DNA from: Roseburia sp. CAG:10041_57
GTDB taxonomy: Bacteria; Bacillota; Clostridia; Lachnospirales; Lachnospiraceae
Assembly (NCBI GenBank): GCA_001916965.1
Contig: MNTL01000002.1
Span: 1-64,000 of the forward strand
Reading direction: 5' to 3'
DNA: 64,000 nucleotides
Part shown: piece after piece, positions 54,947 through 63,834 of the stretch
Numbering within the stretch: the first letter of the stretch is position 1
Layout of the letters: each line of letters starts with the position of its first letter
The notes under the pieces: model-generated
Told to the model about the DNA's origin: nothing
Database searches by the model: none
The model's input: only the letters and a program-made list of their open reading frames with translations
Program-made: the position numbers and the translations under genes

Positions 54947-56188
54947 ATGGAATATTATCTAATAAACATTATATGTAATATTTGCCTAGTATTTGCCATA
55001 TGTCAGCTTTTGGGAGATTTCCTACAGTTTGATTTTGAAAATAAAAACAAGGTAATGGTACTTTCAAGTATTTGGGTTGTATCCACATTTGCTATAAATG
55101 AATGGCTTCATATACCGGTGATAAACCTTATTGTAAATATTCTTTTGATGTTACTTATAGCAAGTGTCTATGAGGGCAGTTTATTAAAGAAACTTTTAGT
55201 ATGTATAGTTATAGCAGTTTTAGGTGCTGCCTGTGATATGCTGGCTTATGTAGTAGCGACCCCATTTTTGAAAGAAGATGATTATTTCTATAGTGTAACT
55301 TTTACGGTGGTTTTTCTTCTCATAATAGAAAGAATCCTGGGAGTTTTAATTCGAAGATCGAAGAATTGGGATATAGTAGGAAAAGAAATGTTGGCACTTT
55401 CTGGTTTCCCAGTTATGGCGGCAATTATCCTGTATTGTGTTACAGCCATGGATTCAGGTGTATACAGATTTATAGCTTGTATATGTGTTGTAGGAATATC
55501 GCTGTTATCAGTAAATCTATATAACAGTCTGGCCATAAATCTTGGCGATAGAATGAAAAAAGAGTATCTTGAAAGAGAAGTAGAAGCATACAGGCATGAG
55601 ATGGAGCTAATGCGTATATCAAACAGAAAAGAGGAAAATCTTAGGCATGATCTTAGACATCATCTGTTTGAAATAGAAGGCCTGGCAAAACAAGGCAAAA
55701 ACGAAAAGGTCTGTAACTATATTGAAGAGATGCGTAGCACCTTTACGGATTCAAAACAGATGGTACACACTGGAGAGTATGAAACGGACAGCCTTATCAA
55801 TTATTTAATTGATAGTGCAAAAGAACACCAAATTACTGTAGATTGTGATATAAAGATTCCTGAAGACATAGAGGTATTGCGGTGTAAAATTAATATTATA
55901 GTAGGAAATCTTCTGGAAAATGCCATAGATGCTGCAGCAAAGTCTGAAAAGAAGAAAGTGGTTCTAACTATGCAGTTTTCAGGAGGAGTCCTTTTTCTTC
56001 GGATAAAGAATACATATGATGGAACTATAAAGATTGAAAATGGGCGTGTCCATGCAAAAAGGAGCATTAATAGTCATGGAATAGGCCTAAGGAGCGTACA
56101 GGATCTTATAAAAGAACAGAATGGAAAAATAGATATAAAAGCTACAGAAGAGTTTTTTGTAGTAGAAGGAATGATTCCTTTAAAATAG
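54947..56188 (+). CDS. GHKL sensor histidine kinase (AgrC-like)
   Basis: 413 residues: six membrane helices in the first about 200 residues as peptide sensor, a coiled coil, the H-box ENLRHDLRHHLFEI with His234, and a GHKL ATPase with N-box IIVGNLLENAIDAA and G-box SHGIGLRSVQDLI. No kinase of the HisKA type is present, as expected for the AgrC/HPK10 class. It starts one base after the regulator's stop. With AgrB and the LytTR protein it makes a cell-density or peptide-sensing circuit; the signal peptide gene is not evident in the window. Confidence 0.88.
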   Translation: MEYYLINIICNICLVFAICQLLGDFLQFDFENKNKVMVLSSIWVVSTFAINEWLHIPVINLIVNILLMLLIASVYEGSLLKKLLVCIVIAVLGAACDMLAYVVATPFLKEDDYFYSVTFTVVFLLIIERILGVLIRRSKNWDIVGKEMLALSGFPVMAAIILYCVTAMDSGVYRFIACICVVGISLLSVNLYNSLAINLGDRMKKEYLEREVEAYRHEMELMRISNRKEENLRHDLRHHLFEIEGLAKQGKNEKVCNYIEEMRSTFTDSKQMVHTGEYETDSLINYLIDSAKEHQITVDCDIKIPEDIEVLRCKINIIVGNLLENAIDAAAKSEKKKVVLTMQFSGGVLFLRIKNTYDGTIKIENGRVHAKRSINSHGIGLRSVQDLIKEQNGKIDIKATEEFFVVEGMIPLK

Positions 56189-56204
56189 AAAAAAGCATTA
56201 ATGA

Positions 56205-56244
56205 GCCGGTATCGGATGTAAAAAAACATCAGATACAGGTTTTT
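56205..56244 (+). terminator. Terminator after the kinase gene
   Basis: CCGGTATCGGATGT and ACATCAGATACAGG pair except at two places, then TTTTT. This separates the agr-like operon from the next promoter. Confidence 0.65.
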
Positions 56245-56247
56245 ATG

Positions 56248-56314
56248 TCAAAAGTTACGAGTAGAGCGTTAATTATTACAATTAGGATTTTTTGAAGAAA
56301 AAAGATTTTATATT
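56248..56314 (+). promoter_or_regulatory. LytTR-type operator and -10 of the glycosyltransferase/ABC operon
   Basis: TCAAAAGTTAC (weak left half, 56248-56258), GAGTAGAGCG, TTAATTATTAC (56269-56279), then 29 bases to TATATT (56309-56314). The spacer is identical to the one at 53494-53503, and the distance to the -10 box is the same to the base. Confidence 0.72.
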
Positions 56315-56351
56315 TTGTAACATAAAAAGGAGGTATTTATAAGGAAGGGGT

Positions 56352-57422
56352 ATGAAAAAGAATATTAGTGTAGTGATGCCTGTTTATAATGCAGAAAATA
56401 CCATTGCTGAATGTATAAAAAGTGTACTACGAAGTTTACAAGATAGCGATGAACTTATAATTGTTGATGATGGTTCGGCTGATAATACCGCTAATATATG
56501 TAAGGATTATGCTTATAGCAATAATAACATTATTTACATATATCAATCAAATAAAGGAACCTTTTCTGCAAGATTAACTGGTTTGAAATATTCAAAAGGA
56601 GAGTATATAAGTTTTATTGATGCAGATGATATATGTACGGATGACAGATATTATGTAATGAATTCAATGATTTCGGAATATGATGCAGATATTTTTTTCT
56701 TCGGAGCGACTGTAAAGAAAAAGAAAAGCATATCAGAAGTATTCAACATAGATATGCCACAAGGGACATATTCAAATAAAGAAATATTTGAGCAATATGC
56801 AAAGCTGTTGTTTGGGAGATTGCAAGATGATAAAAAATTTTGCGCTGGATATGTTTGGAACACCTTAATACGAAAAGAAATTCTGAGAGACTTATTGCTG
56901 TATGAAGATGAACGGATACAACTATTTGAAGATGAAGTTATAATGACTATTGCTTCTTTAAATGCAAAAAAATGTGTTGTTTCAGCTAAAGAACTATACA
57001 TATATGAACATTCAAATTACAACACCGCCAGTAAAAAAAAGGGGTATTGGAAAGGATATTGGGAAAATATAGTTACCGTATATAAGGTAAAAAAGAAGAT
57101 AGCAATAATAAATAATATATATGACGAAGAAATCCAGTTACGTTTGGCAACTTTTTTGGCTAAAAATTGTCTTCGCTCAATTTATAATGAGACGAGTTAT
57201 GACAACCCTAAAAATATCATGCAAGCAATTGCTTATACGACATATATTATTCCAAAAGAATTAAGGAACGATATACGAAAATATGAAAAGAATGATTTGT
57301 TTCTTTATGAACGAGTAATAATATGGATTCAATTGCACAATGGTGGATTTATTAATTATTTTATATATTTCCTTATGTATGACAGAATGAGAAAGTTTAA
57401 AGTTAAAAAGAGGTCTATATGA
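56352..57422 (+). CDS. Family 2 glycosyltransferase
   Basis: 356 residues. GT-A fold: VVMPVYNAENTIAECIKSVL, LIIVDDGSADNT (first Asp pair), SFIDADDICTDD (the metal-binding DxD region), and later ED in QLFEDEVIM, the usual catalytic-base place. The C-terminal third is helical and basic. It would move a sugar from an NDP-sugar to an unknown acceptor. AGGAGG lies 16-20 bases upstream, with a nearer AAGGAAGGGG. First gene of a four-gene operon behind a LytTR-type operator, coupled to the next gene by a four-base overlap. Confidence 0.87.
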   Translation: MKKNISVVMPVYNAENTIAECIKSVLRSLQDSDELIIVDDGSADNTANICKDYAYSNNNIIYIYQSNKGTFSARLTGLKYSKGEYISFIDADDICTDDRYYVMNSMISEYDADIFFFGATVKKKKSISEVFNIDMPQGTYSNKEIFEQYAKLLFGRLQDDKKFCAGYVWNTLIRKEILRDLLLYEDERIQLFEDEVIMTIASLNAKKCVVSAKELYIYEHSNYNTASKKKGYWKGYWENIVTVYKVKKKIAIINNIYDEEIQLRLATFLAKNCLRSIYNETSYDNPKNIMQAIAYTTYIIPKELRNDIRKYEKNDLFLYERVIIWIQLHNGGFINYFIYFLMYDRMRKFKVKKRSI

Positions 57423-58462
57423 TAAGTGTAATAATGCCAGTATTTAACGAAGAAAAGTATTTGGAAAGAGCAATATTAAGTGTATTGTATCAGACATTCT
57501 CCGACTTTGAATTCATTATAATAAACGATGGTTCACAAGATGACACACTTAAGATTGCTCAAGAATTTCAGAAAAAAGATAAACGAATAAAAATCATTAA
57601 TCATGCCCAGAATAAAGGATTGGTAAATTCGCTTAATGATGGAATAAGTATAGCTAAGGGGGAATATATAGCAAGGATGGACGGCGATGATATTTGTGTT
57701 TTTAATCGTTTTGAAAAGCAGATAATTTTTTTGAAAAACAATCCTGAAGTTAAACTTGTTGGGAGTTTTATAGATATCATTGATTCAGAGGATAATATTA
57801 TTGGTGAAGAATGCTTTTTTACAAAAGGATCCGATATATTAAGTTTTTCATTGAGAATGCGTATTGATCTACAACATCCAACTATTATGGCGAGAAGAGA
57901 AGTGTTTGATAATTTTAGATATAGTGAGAATTATCACTATGCTGAAGATTATGATTTGTTCTGTAGAATCGCAGAAAAATATGAAACTGCGAATATACCA
58001 GAAAAGTTACTTTTATATAGGCGGCATGATAAGTCCGTTTCAAATCAAAATAGAAATCTTCAGAAATTAGTTGCAACTAAAATTGCAAATGAGGTGGCCA
58101 TTCGGAGAAATATAAATATTAACACTAAATCGATGCAATATAGTAATGATTGGCACAACAAATGTTTCTATGCAAATTATGAAGAAAAATTAAAAGGTAA
58201 AAAAATAATTTTTATTGCTGACTCATATTATTACGATTGGATTGATCGTATTTTATTTCCTATAGAGAAGTGTACGTGTGTCTCAAAATATACATTGGGT
58301 AATGAAATAGCTGCAATAGAGATGATAAAAGAACACGAAGCGGATTATATTGGTATAGCATCAAGAAATTGGAAAGCGATAGAAAAAGAAATAATAAATC
58401 AAGCTCTTCCAAATACTTCTATAATATATGCTTTTTTTTGCAGAAAAGCAGATATCGCATAA
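57419..58462 (+). CDS. Family 2 glycosyltransferase with an extra C-terminal domain
   Basis: 347 residues. The N-terminal about 230 are a GT2 domain: ISVIMPVFNEEKYLERAILS, FIIINDGSQDDT, IARMDGDDICVFNRF (DxD), LQHPTIMARREVF and the YAEDYDLFCRIAE base. The last about 100 residues (from KGKKIIFIADSYYYDWIDRI) look like a small alpha/beta domain with a strand-loop-helix start and are not part of usual GT2 enzymes. It could place the acceptor or be a second activity. AT-rich like its neighbours. Confidence 0.84.
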   Translation: MISVIMPVFNEEKYLERAILSVLYQTFSDFEFIIINDGSQDDTLKIAQEFQKKDKRIKIINHAQNKGLVNSLNDGISIAKGEYIARMDGDDICVFNRFEKQIIFLKNNPEVKLVGSFIDIIDSEDNIIGEECFFTKGSDILSFSLRMRIDLQHPTIMARREVFDNFRYSENYHYAEDYDLFCRIAEKYETANIPEKLLLYRRHDKSVSNQNRNLQKLVATKIANEVAIRRNININTKSMQYSNDWHNKCFYANYEEKLKGKKIIFIADSYYYDWIDRILFPIEKCTCVSKYTLGNEIAAIEMIKEHEADYIGIASRNWKAIEKEIINQALPNTSIIYAFFCRKADIA

Positions 58463-58500
58463 TTATTGTAAAAAAAAAGAGAAAGGCTCTTTAAAACATA

Positions 58501-60417
58501 ATGAAAAACTATACTGAGATATTCGGAGAACGTAAGAAACAGAAATATGGAATTATAAGTAATAGCTTATGGATTTTATCTAAGCTTAAAGAATTTGATT
58601 TTACATTGCCTAAATTCTTAATTGCAATGATTGTATTGTCTCCATGTGCAACTATTATCAGCACATATCTTCCAGCGGTGGTGATTGATGAGCTAATTGA
58701 GGGATATTCTTTAACAACGGTTTTGCAACATGTAGTCTGCATGGTAGCAATAATTGTTTTATTTAAAACAATTACTTGGCTGGGACAGCAAAAAATAGCA
58801 GCATCTGTTAATCTAATGCAACGTATCACTGGTGATATTATTGGTAAAGAATTAAACATTAATTTTGATTTGCTGGAGAATCCTTCTGTCCAAAAAAAAA
58901 TAAATAATGGATTTGCAGCTTCGAGAAGACCATGGCATCTTTATGGATTTTACTTGGGGATTTATAACTGTGCACAACATATTGTTGCAGTAATTGTATA
59001 CGCAATAATAGTTGGAAAAATCAATGCGATTATTCTTGCTATAGCCGTGATAAATGTATCTCTGGGAATGCTATTTCTTAATATAGCAAGAAAAAGGCAT
59101 GCTTCATACGCAGATAAACTTCAGCTTGATGCCAAGCAGGCTATGTATATCAATCGAGTATCAATGGATCAAAGGGCAGGAAAAGACATAAGGATATTTA
59201 ACTTATCTGGTTGGCTTTTGGAAAAATATGATAGTTGCTTGGACAACATGGAAAATGTATATTCGCACATACATAATGGTTATTTCGTAGCAAAAGCAGG
59301 TTCAGAGGTGCTAGGTAGTTTATTTGATTTTTATGCATATGCACATCTTATTTATTTGCTAGTAACAAATAGAATTGATATATCATCTTTTGTTCTCTTG
59401 CTAGGAAGTATAAGAGGTTTTTCTTTAGCACTTGCTGAGCTAATTAGTAAATACTCTACGCTTCCGCCTTTTTCTGTAGCAATAAATTATATAAGAGAAG
59501 CACTTGAAGAAAATGAAAATAGTGGATGGGAAGATACAATATCAAATGAAAAAATAGATTTGATTAAAAGAGAGGGGATAATTCTTAGACTTAAAAATGT
59601 ATCTTATACCTATCCTGGTTCATCTATACCTACACTTGAAAACGTCAATTTGACGATAAAGAAGGGTGAGAAATTAGCATTATTAGGATTAAATGGAGCA
59701 GGAAAAACTACTCTCGTAAAAATAATATGTGGCTTATATAGACCGACATCTGGAGAGGTATATATTAATGATTTTCCGCAGGAAAGTTTTTCATATGCTA
59801 AATGGCAATCACTTGTATCTGTGATGTTCCAGGAATCGGTCTTATTGCCATGGACTATAGATGAAAACATTATTGGAAGGCAATCAACACAAGAGGTTTC
59901 TGGCAATAATAAACTTGTTAAAGCTCTTGAATTATCTGGGTTTAAAGATAAATATGATTCTTTGCAGGAAAAAGGAAATTCCAAGTTGGTGAGAGAAGTA
60001 AATGATGATGCTGTAAGTTTTTCTGGTGGGGAAATGCAAAAATTACTTTTTGCTAGAGCTCTTTATAAAGAATCACCATTAATTATCTTAGATGAGCCAA
60101 CATCGGCTTTAGACCCTGTTGCAGAGAATAATCTATATATTAATCTTGCGAGAGCAGTAAGCGGGAAAACGATGATTTACATTTCTCATAGGCTTTCTAG
60201 CACAAGATTTTGCGACAGAATAGTACTTCTTCAAAGTGGAAAGATTGTTGAAGAGGGAACACATGAATCTCTAATAGATAGAGATAGTTTATACAAACAT
60301 CTTTTTGATGTACAAAGTATGTACTACAAAGAAATGGATGAAAATAAAAAAAGAGCAATAGTTTTTGGTGATAGCTTTGACGATACTATGCCCCAAAAGC
60401 TGGATGGAGTTTTCTGA
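58501..60417 (+). CDS. ABC exporter half-transporter 1 (membrane-ATPase fusion)
   Basis: 638 residues: a six-helix type-1 exporter domain (about 40-330) and an ATPase with Walker A GLNGAGKTT, Q-loop VMFQES, signature FSGGEMQKLLFARAL, Walker B PLIILDEPTSALDP and H-loop ISHRLS. There is no C39 peptidase domain at the N-terminus, so any peptide cargo would have to be processed elsewhere. A tail of about 30 residues follows the ATPase. Its stop overlaps the ATG of the second exporter, and the two probably form a heterodimer. Confidence 0.88.
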   Translation: MKNYTEIFGERKKQKYGIISNSLWILSKLKEFDFTLPKFLIAMIVLSPCATIISTYLPAVVIDELIEGYSLTTVLQHVVCMVAIIVLFKTITWLGQQKIAASVNLMQRITGDIIGKELNINFDLLENPSVQKKINNGFAASRRPWHLYGFYLGIYNCAQHIVAVIVYAIIVGKINAIILAIAVINVSLGMLFLNIARKRHASYADKLQLDAKQAMYINRVSMDQRAGKDIRIFNLSGWLLEKYDSCLDNMENVYSHIHNGYFVAKAGSEVLGSLFDFYAYAHLIYLLVTNRIDISSFVLLLGSIRGFSLALAELISKYSTLPPFSVAINYIREALEENENSGWEDTISNEKIDLIKREGIILRLKNVSYTYPGSSIPTLENVNLTIKKGEKLALLGLNGAGKTTLVKIICGLYRPTSGEVYINDFPQESFSYAKWQSLVSVMFQESVLLPWTIDENIIGRQSTQEVSGNNKLVKALELSGFKDKYDSLQEKGNSKLVREVNDDAVSFSGGEMQKLLFARALYKESPLIILDEPTSALDPVAENNLYINLARAVSGKTMIYISHRLSSTRFCDRIVLLQSGKIVEEGTHESLIDRDSLYKHLFDVQSMYYKEMDENKKRAIVFGDSFDDTMPQKLDGVF

Positions 60418-62243
60418 TGCAGAAAGAAGAATTATATAGTATAAAAAGGCTTTTTTTAGATTATTGTAAAATGGACATAAAGATGCCGGTAATTTGTCTT
60501 ATCGGAGCTTTTTTGAAATCAATGGCGCCCTATATAACTATTGTGCTAATAGGACGACTAATTGATGCTGTAACACTTGGAGTTGACGTAAAGACACTAA
60601 TAAGGTGGGCATTGGTTACGATAATCCTATCAAGATTACTTACAATTATTTCAATTAAGATAAAAGAACTCGAAAGTGCTAAGGAAGAATACATGGTAGA
60701 GATTACAAATAGAGTCTTTGCCGAAAAAAGTCTTACAGAAGATTATGAGCATCTTGAGGATCCAAAGTGGAATAACGTTAGACAGCAATTTGAAGCAATG
60801 AACAAAAGTGGATCAGGAATATTTGGAAAGATGTTTGAACTTCTAGGAAAAATATCTGAAGGTGTTTTTTCACTTCTTTTCTCTCTTGTTGTAATGATTC
60901 CGCTTATTATAAATAAAGGGATAGATAGTGCGATTCCTTTTTCTGGTAATCTATCAGCTGTCATAATGATAATATTGGTTATGGCGTTGCTTGTATTTAA
61001 GCTAAAACGTGGATCAGTGATAATGAAAGAAGGCTTAGATACAGAGACTGTTCAAAGTGCGCCATATACTAAGAAAACAGGTTGGTACAAGGACACTTTA
61101 TCTGTAATAGAAAATGGCAAAGACATTAGAATATATGATCAGTTGGATGGTGTAAAAAGAGATTATAATGATGCAGAAGACCATATTCTCTTCATAATGA
61201 AAAAAGCATTAATGGCCTATTTTAGAGAAGAGGCTCTAACAGAAATAGTTATGGGATTATGCACTATAATAATTTATGCATTTGCAGTTTACAGAGCTTA
61301 TATAGGACTTTTATCAATTGGTAATGTTATTACAATAGTATCTGCTGTAACAGAGACATTAAAATCAAATACTCTTATTGTTGAATTTATGGAGGGGCTA
61401 CCAGCTCTTGTAGAGAGAAGTATATTCTATTGCAAATATATGGATATGGGGACAAGGAATCACGATGGAACAGTTTCATCTGAGTCTATAGGGGCTGATT
61501 TTTCTTTTGAATTTGAAAATGTTAGTTTTAAGTATCCTGGAGCAGATGATTATGTAATAAAAAACTTAAATATTACACTCAATGGTGGTAGTAAATTTGC
61601 GGTTGTCGGTCCAAATGGATCTGGAAAGACAACATTTATAAAATTGCTTACACGTTTATATGATGTAACAGAGGGGGTAATAAAGCTAAACGGAATCAAT
61701 ATAAAAGAGTATGACTATGATGAATATATGCGTTTATTTGGTGTAGTATTTCAAGATTTTTCAATTCTGTCTTTTAAGATTAGTGAAAACGTTGCAGGCG
61801 CTGATGACATGAACAGCTCAAAAGGAACAGAAGCAGTTGTAAAAGCTGGGCTTGACAATTTGATTGCAAAAATGCCTGATTGGTCAGAGAAACATGTTGG
61901 AAAGGATTTTTCTGAAAATGGAATAAATCTGTCTGGAGGAGAGAAACAAAAGCTGGCCATAGCAAGAGCTATATATAAGGACGCTCCTTTTGTCATAATG
62001 GATGAACCTACTGCAGCGTTAGATCCAGTATCTGAATGTGAAGTATATGCAGGATTTGACAAATTGGTTGGAAAAAAGACAGCACTATATATATCTCACA
62101 GACTTGCATCCTGTAAGTTTTGTGAAAAAATCCTTGTTTTTGAAAATGGAAATGTGGTTCAGCAAGGAAGTCATGATGAATTAATTAAGCATAGTGGCTT
62201 ATATAAACGCCTATGGGATGCACAAGCGCAATATTACTTATAA
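60417..62243 (+). CDS. ABC exporter half-transporter 2 (membrane-ATPase fusion)
   Basis: 608 residues with the same plan: six-helix domain, then Walker A GPNGSGKTT, Q-loop VVFQDF, signature LSGGEKQKLAIARAI, Walker B FVIMDEPTAALDP and ISHRLASC. Its ATPase motifs are canonical where its partner's signature is shifted (FSGGE), a common sign of heterodimeric exporters with one strong site. It ends WDAQAQYYL. It is the last intact gene of the operon; just after it the DNA turns into conjugation-gene debris. Confidence 0.88.
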   Translation: MQKEELYSIKRLFLDYCKMDIKMPVICLIGAFLKSMAPYITIVLIGRLIDAVTLGVDVKTLIRWALVTIILSRLLTIISIKIKELESAKEEYMVEITNRVFAEKSLTEDYEHLEDPKWNNVRQQFEAMNKSGSGIFGKMFELLGKISEGVFSLLFSLVVMIPLIINKGIDSAIPFSGNLSAVIMIILVMALLVFKLKRGSVIMKEGLDTETVQSAPYTKKTGWYKDTLSVIENGKDIRIYDQLDGVKRDYNDAEDHILFIMKKALMAYFREEALTEIVMGLCTIIIYAFAVYRAYIGLLSIGNVITIVSAVTETLKSNTLIVEFMEGLPALVERSIFYCKYMDMGTRNHDGTVSSESIGADFSFEFENVSFKYPGADDYVIKNLNITLNGGSKFAVVGPNGSGKTTFIKLLTRLYDVTEGVIKLNGINIKEYDYDEYMRLFGVVFQDFSILSFKISENVAGADDMNSSKGTEAVVKAGLDNLIAKMPDWSEKHVGKDFSENGINLSGGEKQKLAIARAIYKDAPFVIMDEPTAALDPVSECEVYAGFDKLVGKKTALYISHRLASCKFCEKILVFENGNVVQQGSHDELIKHSGLYKRLWDAQAQYYL

Positions 62244-62255
62244 AAAATATACAAC

Positions 62256-62754
62256 AAACAAGATTTGTAATGAATGTATCAGAAAAATCTATCAACAATA
62301 CTTTGAGAATCCGATTCCGGAGAATATGCCTATTTTAGAGGATTTGTATGATGCGCTACTTAGCCATGGAAATAAAAAGGCAGAAAGAATCGCAAACAGC
62401 CTTGTGCTGTATGTACATGGTTCGCAGAATTACTTTAATCATAGAACGAATGTAAATTCACAAAATAGAATCATTTGCTTTGATATCAGGGATTTAAGCA
62501 ATCTGGTAGATAATGCAATTGAAGCATGTGAGAAAGTGGAGCCGGAGCGCAGGTATATAAATCTCATCATAAAGGTAGTGGAAGAGAACTTGTTTATCCA
62601 CATCGAAAATAGTAAGATATCTGCTCCGGTCGATATCAATGTTTCAACAAAGGATAATCCGGATAGTCATGGTATTGGTGTAGCCAGAGTAAAAGAAAGA
62701 TTATATGAAACTGATAAATGCAGGTTACTGTACACTCGTACCTCGTTCCAGTAA
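62256..62754 (+). pseudogene. Chimera of a VirB4/TraE ATPase fragment and a GHKL kinase fragment
   Basis: One open frame joins two unrelated relics. The first (to about 62495) reads YQQYFENPIPENMPILEDLY, DALLSHGNKKAERIANSLV and GSQNYFNHRTNVNSQNRIIC, the middle of the TraE/VirB4-like conjugation ATPase of ICEs. The second (from about 62500) reads LVDNAIEACEKVEPE (N-box) and DSHGIGVARVKERLYE (G-box), the end of a GHKL histidine kinase. The last codons are the 32-bp element at 62724-62755. There is no RBS for a start here. A product is unlikely; it documents a deletion-fusion between mobile element and kinase. Confidence 0.78.
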
Positions 62755-62755
62755 C
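62724..62755 (+). repeat. 32-bp interspersed element, copy 2
   Basis: Ends GTTACTG and CAGTAAC are perfect inverted copies; the interior contains CACTCGTACCTCGTTC. 30 of 32 bases match the minus strand of 67-98. It supplies the stop codon of the chimeric frame. Confidence 0.7.
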
Positions 62756-62834
62756 TAGTTGAGAAGAAATGGAAGAATTAAGTGTTTGAAGCTATTGATT
62801 TTTAATCATATATCTGATATTATTTAATTGAACA

Positions 62835-62977
62835 AAGAAGGTCGTGGTCGTTCGGCTCACGGTTGGAGTTCCCAAAAGAGAGTTGGTTCGCTCTCCCGAA
62901 TAGGCTGCAAAGCTGAAAAACAAGGAACCTTACAAAAGAAATGGTAATGCTCTTGATGTTTTATCAGGAGCATTTTT
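62835..62977 (+). ncRNA. Candidate structured RNA with terminator, class unknown
   Basis: Nested pairings in a non-coding gap: CGTG/CACG, GAGTTCC with GGAAC enclosing the hairpin GAGAG-ttggttcg-CTCTC, then a terminator AATGCTCTTGAT / ATCAGGAGCATT with TTT (62946-62977). It has no coding frame and ends 24 bases before the next gene. It could be a free small RNA or a leader of the gene at 63002. Confidence 0.4.
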
Positions 62978-63001
62978 CATGTTATAGCTAGTGGAGTTAC
63001 T

Positions 63002-63586
63002 ATGGATGATTTATTGCAAAAATATAACGATTTTATGCGATTAAACAATTGTAGAGCTGAATATTTGCTGTCAAATGGTCAGACTATTGATTTTGTTTAC
63101 AAAGAAGAAAATTTTATTCATTTGCTAGGATTACATAAATTGATTGATATTCAACTTATTCAGTTGTTCAATGATAAAACTAATAAAATGGTCCAGACAA
63201 AATATATTATAAGTCGTATTAAAAAAGGAAAATTGACAGATGCAATGGTAAGGGCAAGTGTGTTTTACAACGATATTTCTGAAAGATACGAAAATTTTTC
63301 TTATGATAATTTGACTACATTAAATTATACTGATGCGGTTATTAATTTTAATCCTTCATTGATAAACTCAAAAATAAAAAGTGATTATTTGTTATTTGAA
63401 GAGAGAATAAATAAAGAATATAATCATCTGGGTATTGCTTTTGATAAGAATAGTAATAGAAGATACATTGAAACTTTTTTTCATCAAGATACAGATATGT
63501 ATATAAAAGGGCAAACAATTGTAAAGGTTAAAAGTTTTGCATTGTATTCTCCTAATAATCATGTTATTGTAATAGATTCATTTTAA
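63002..63586 (+). CDS. PBECR4-like domain protein
   Basis: 194 residues, soluble. The segment FVYKEENFIHLLGLHKLIDI and the later FNPSLINSKIKSDYLLFEER, LGIAFDKNSNRRYIETFF and KSFALYSPNN pattern resembles PBECR4, a predicted nuclease-like domain found in phage and mobile-element proteins. I give this from memory of the family and with caution. GTGGAG lies ahead of ATG 63002. It is AT-rich and follows mobile-element debris, so it is probably cargo or a defence/toxin-type gene. Confidence 0.5.
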   Translation: MDDLLQKYNDFMRLNNCRAEYLLSNGQTIDFVYKEENFIHLLGLHKLIDIQLIQLFNDKTNKMVQTKYIISRIKKGKLTDAMVRASVFYNDISERYENFSYDNLTTLNYTDAVINFNPSLINSKIKSDYLLFEERINKEYNHLGIAFDKNSNRRYIETFFHQDTDMYIKGQTIVKVKSFALYSPNNHVIVIDSF

Positions 63587-63602
63587 GATAAAATGTGTAT
63601 TC

Positions 63603-63628
63603 AGTCCTATATTTGGACTTTTTTTTTA
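63603..63628 (+). terminator. Terminator after the PBECR4-like gene
   Basis: Short stem AGTCC / GGACT with a seven-base loop and nine T. Confidence 0.6.
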
Positions 63629-63834
63629 TATAAAGTGCTTTTTCTATACAAATAGAGTGCTTTTTATTACATCATTGACACAAATACATTTTTTTGTGCT
63701 ATATTTTTCCGGTAGTTAAGTAAGTTGGAATGAGGAGGAGTAGTAGATTTATTATTGAGAGAAACGGAGAAGAGTCATTTTCAGGAAAAATGTATTTGGT
63801 GGGATTCTAGATTACTTTGGGAGAGTATTTTTGA

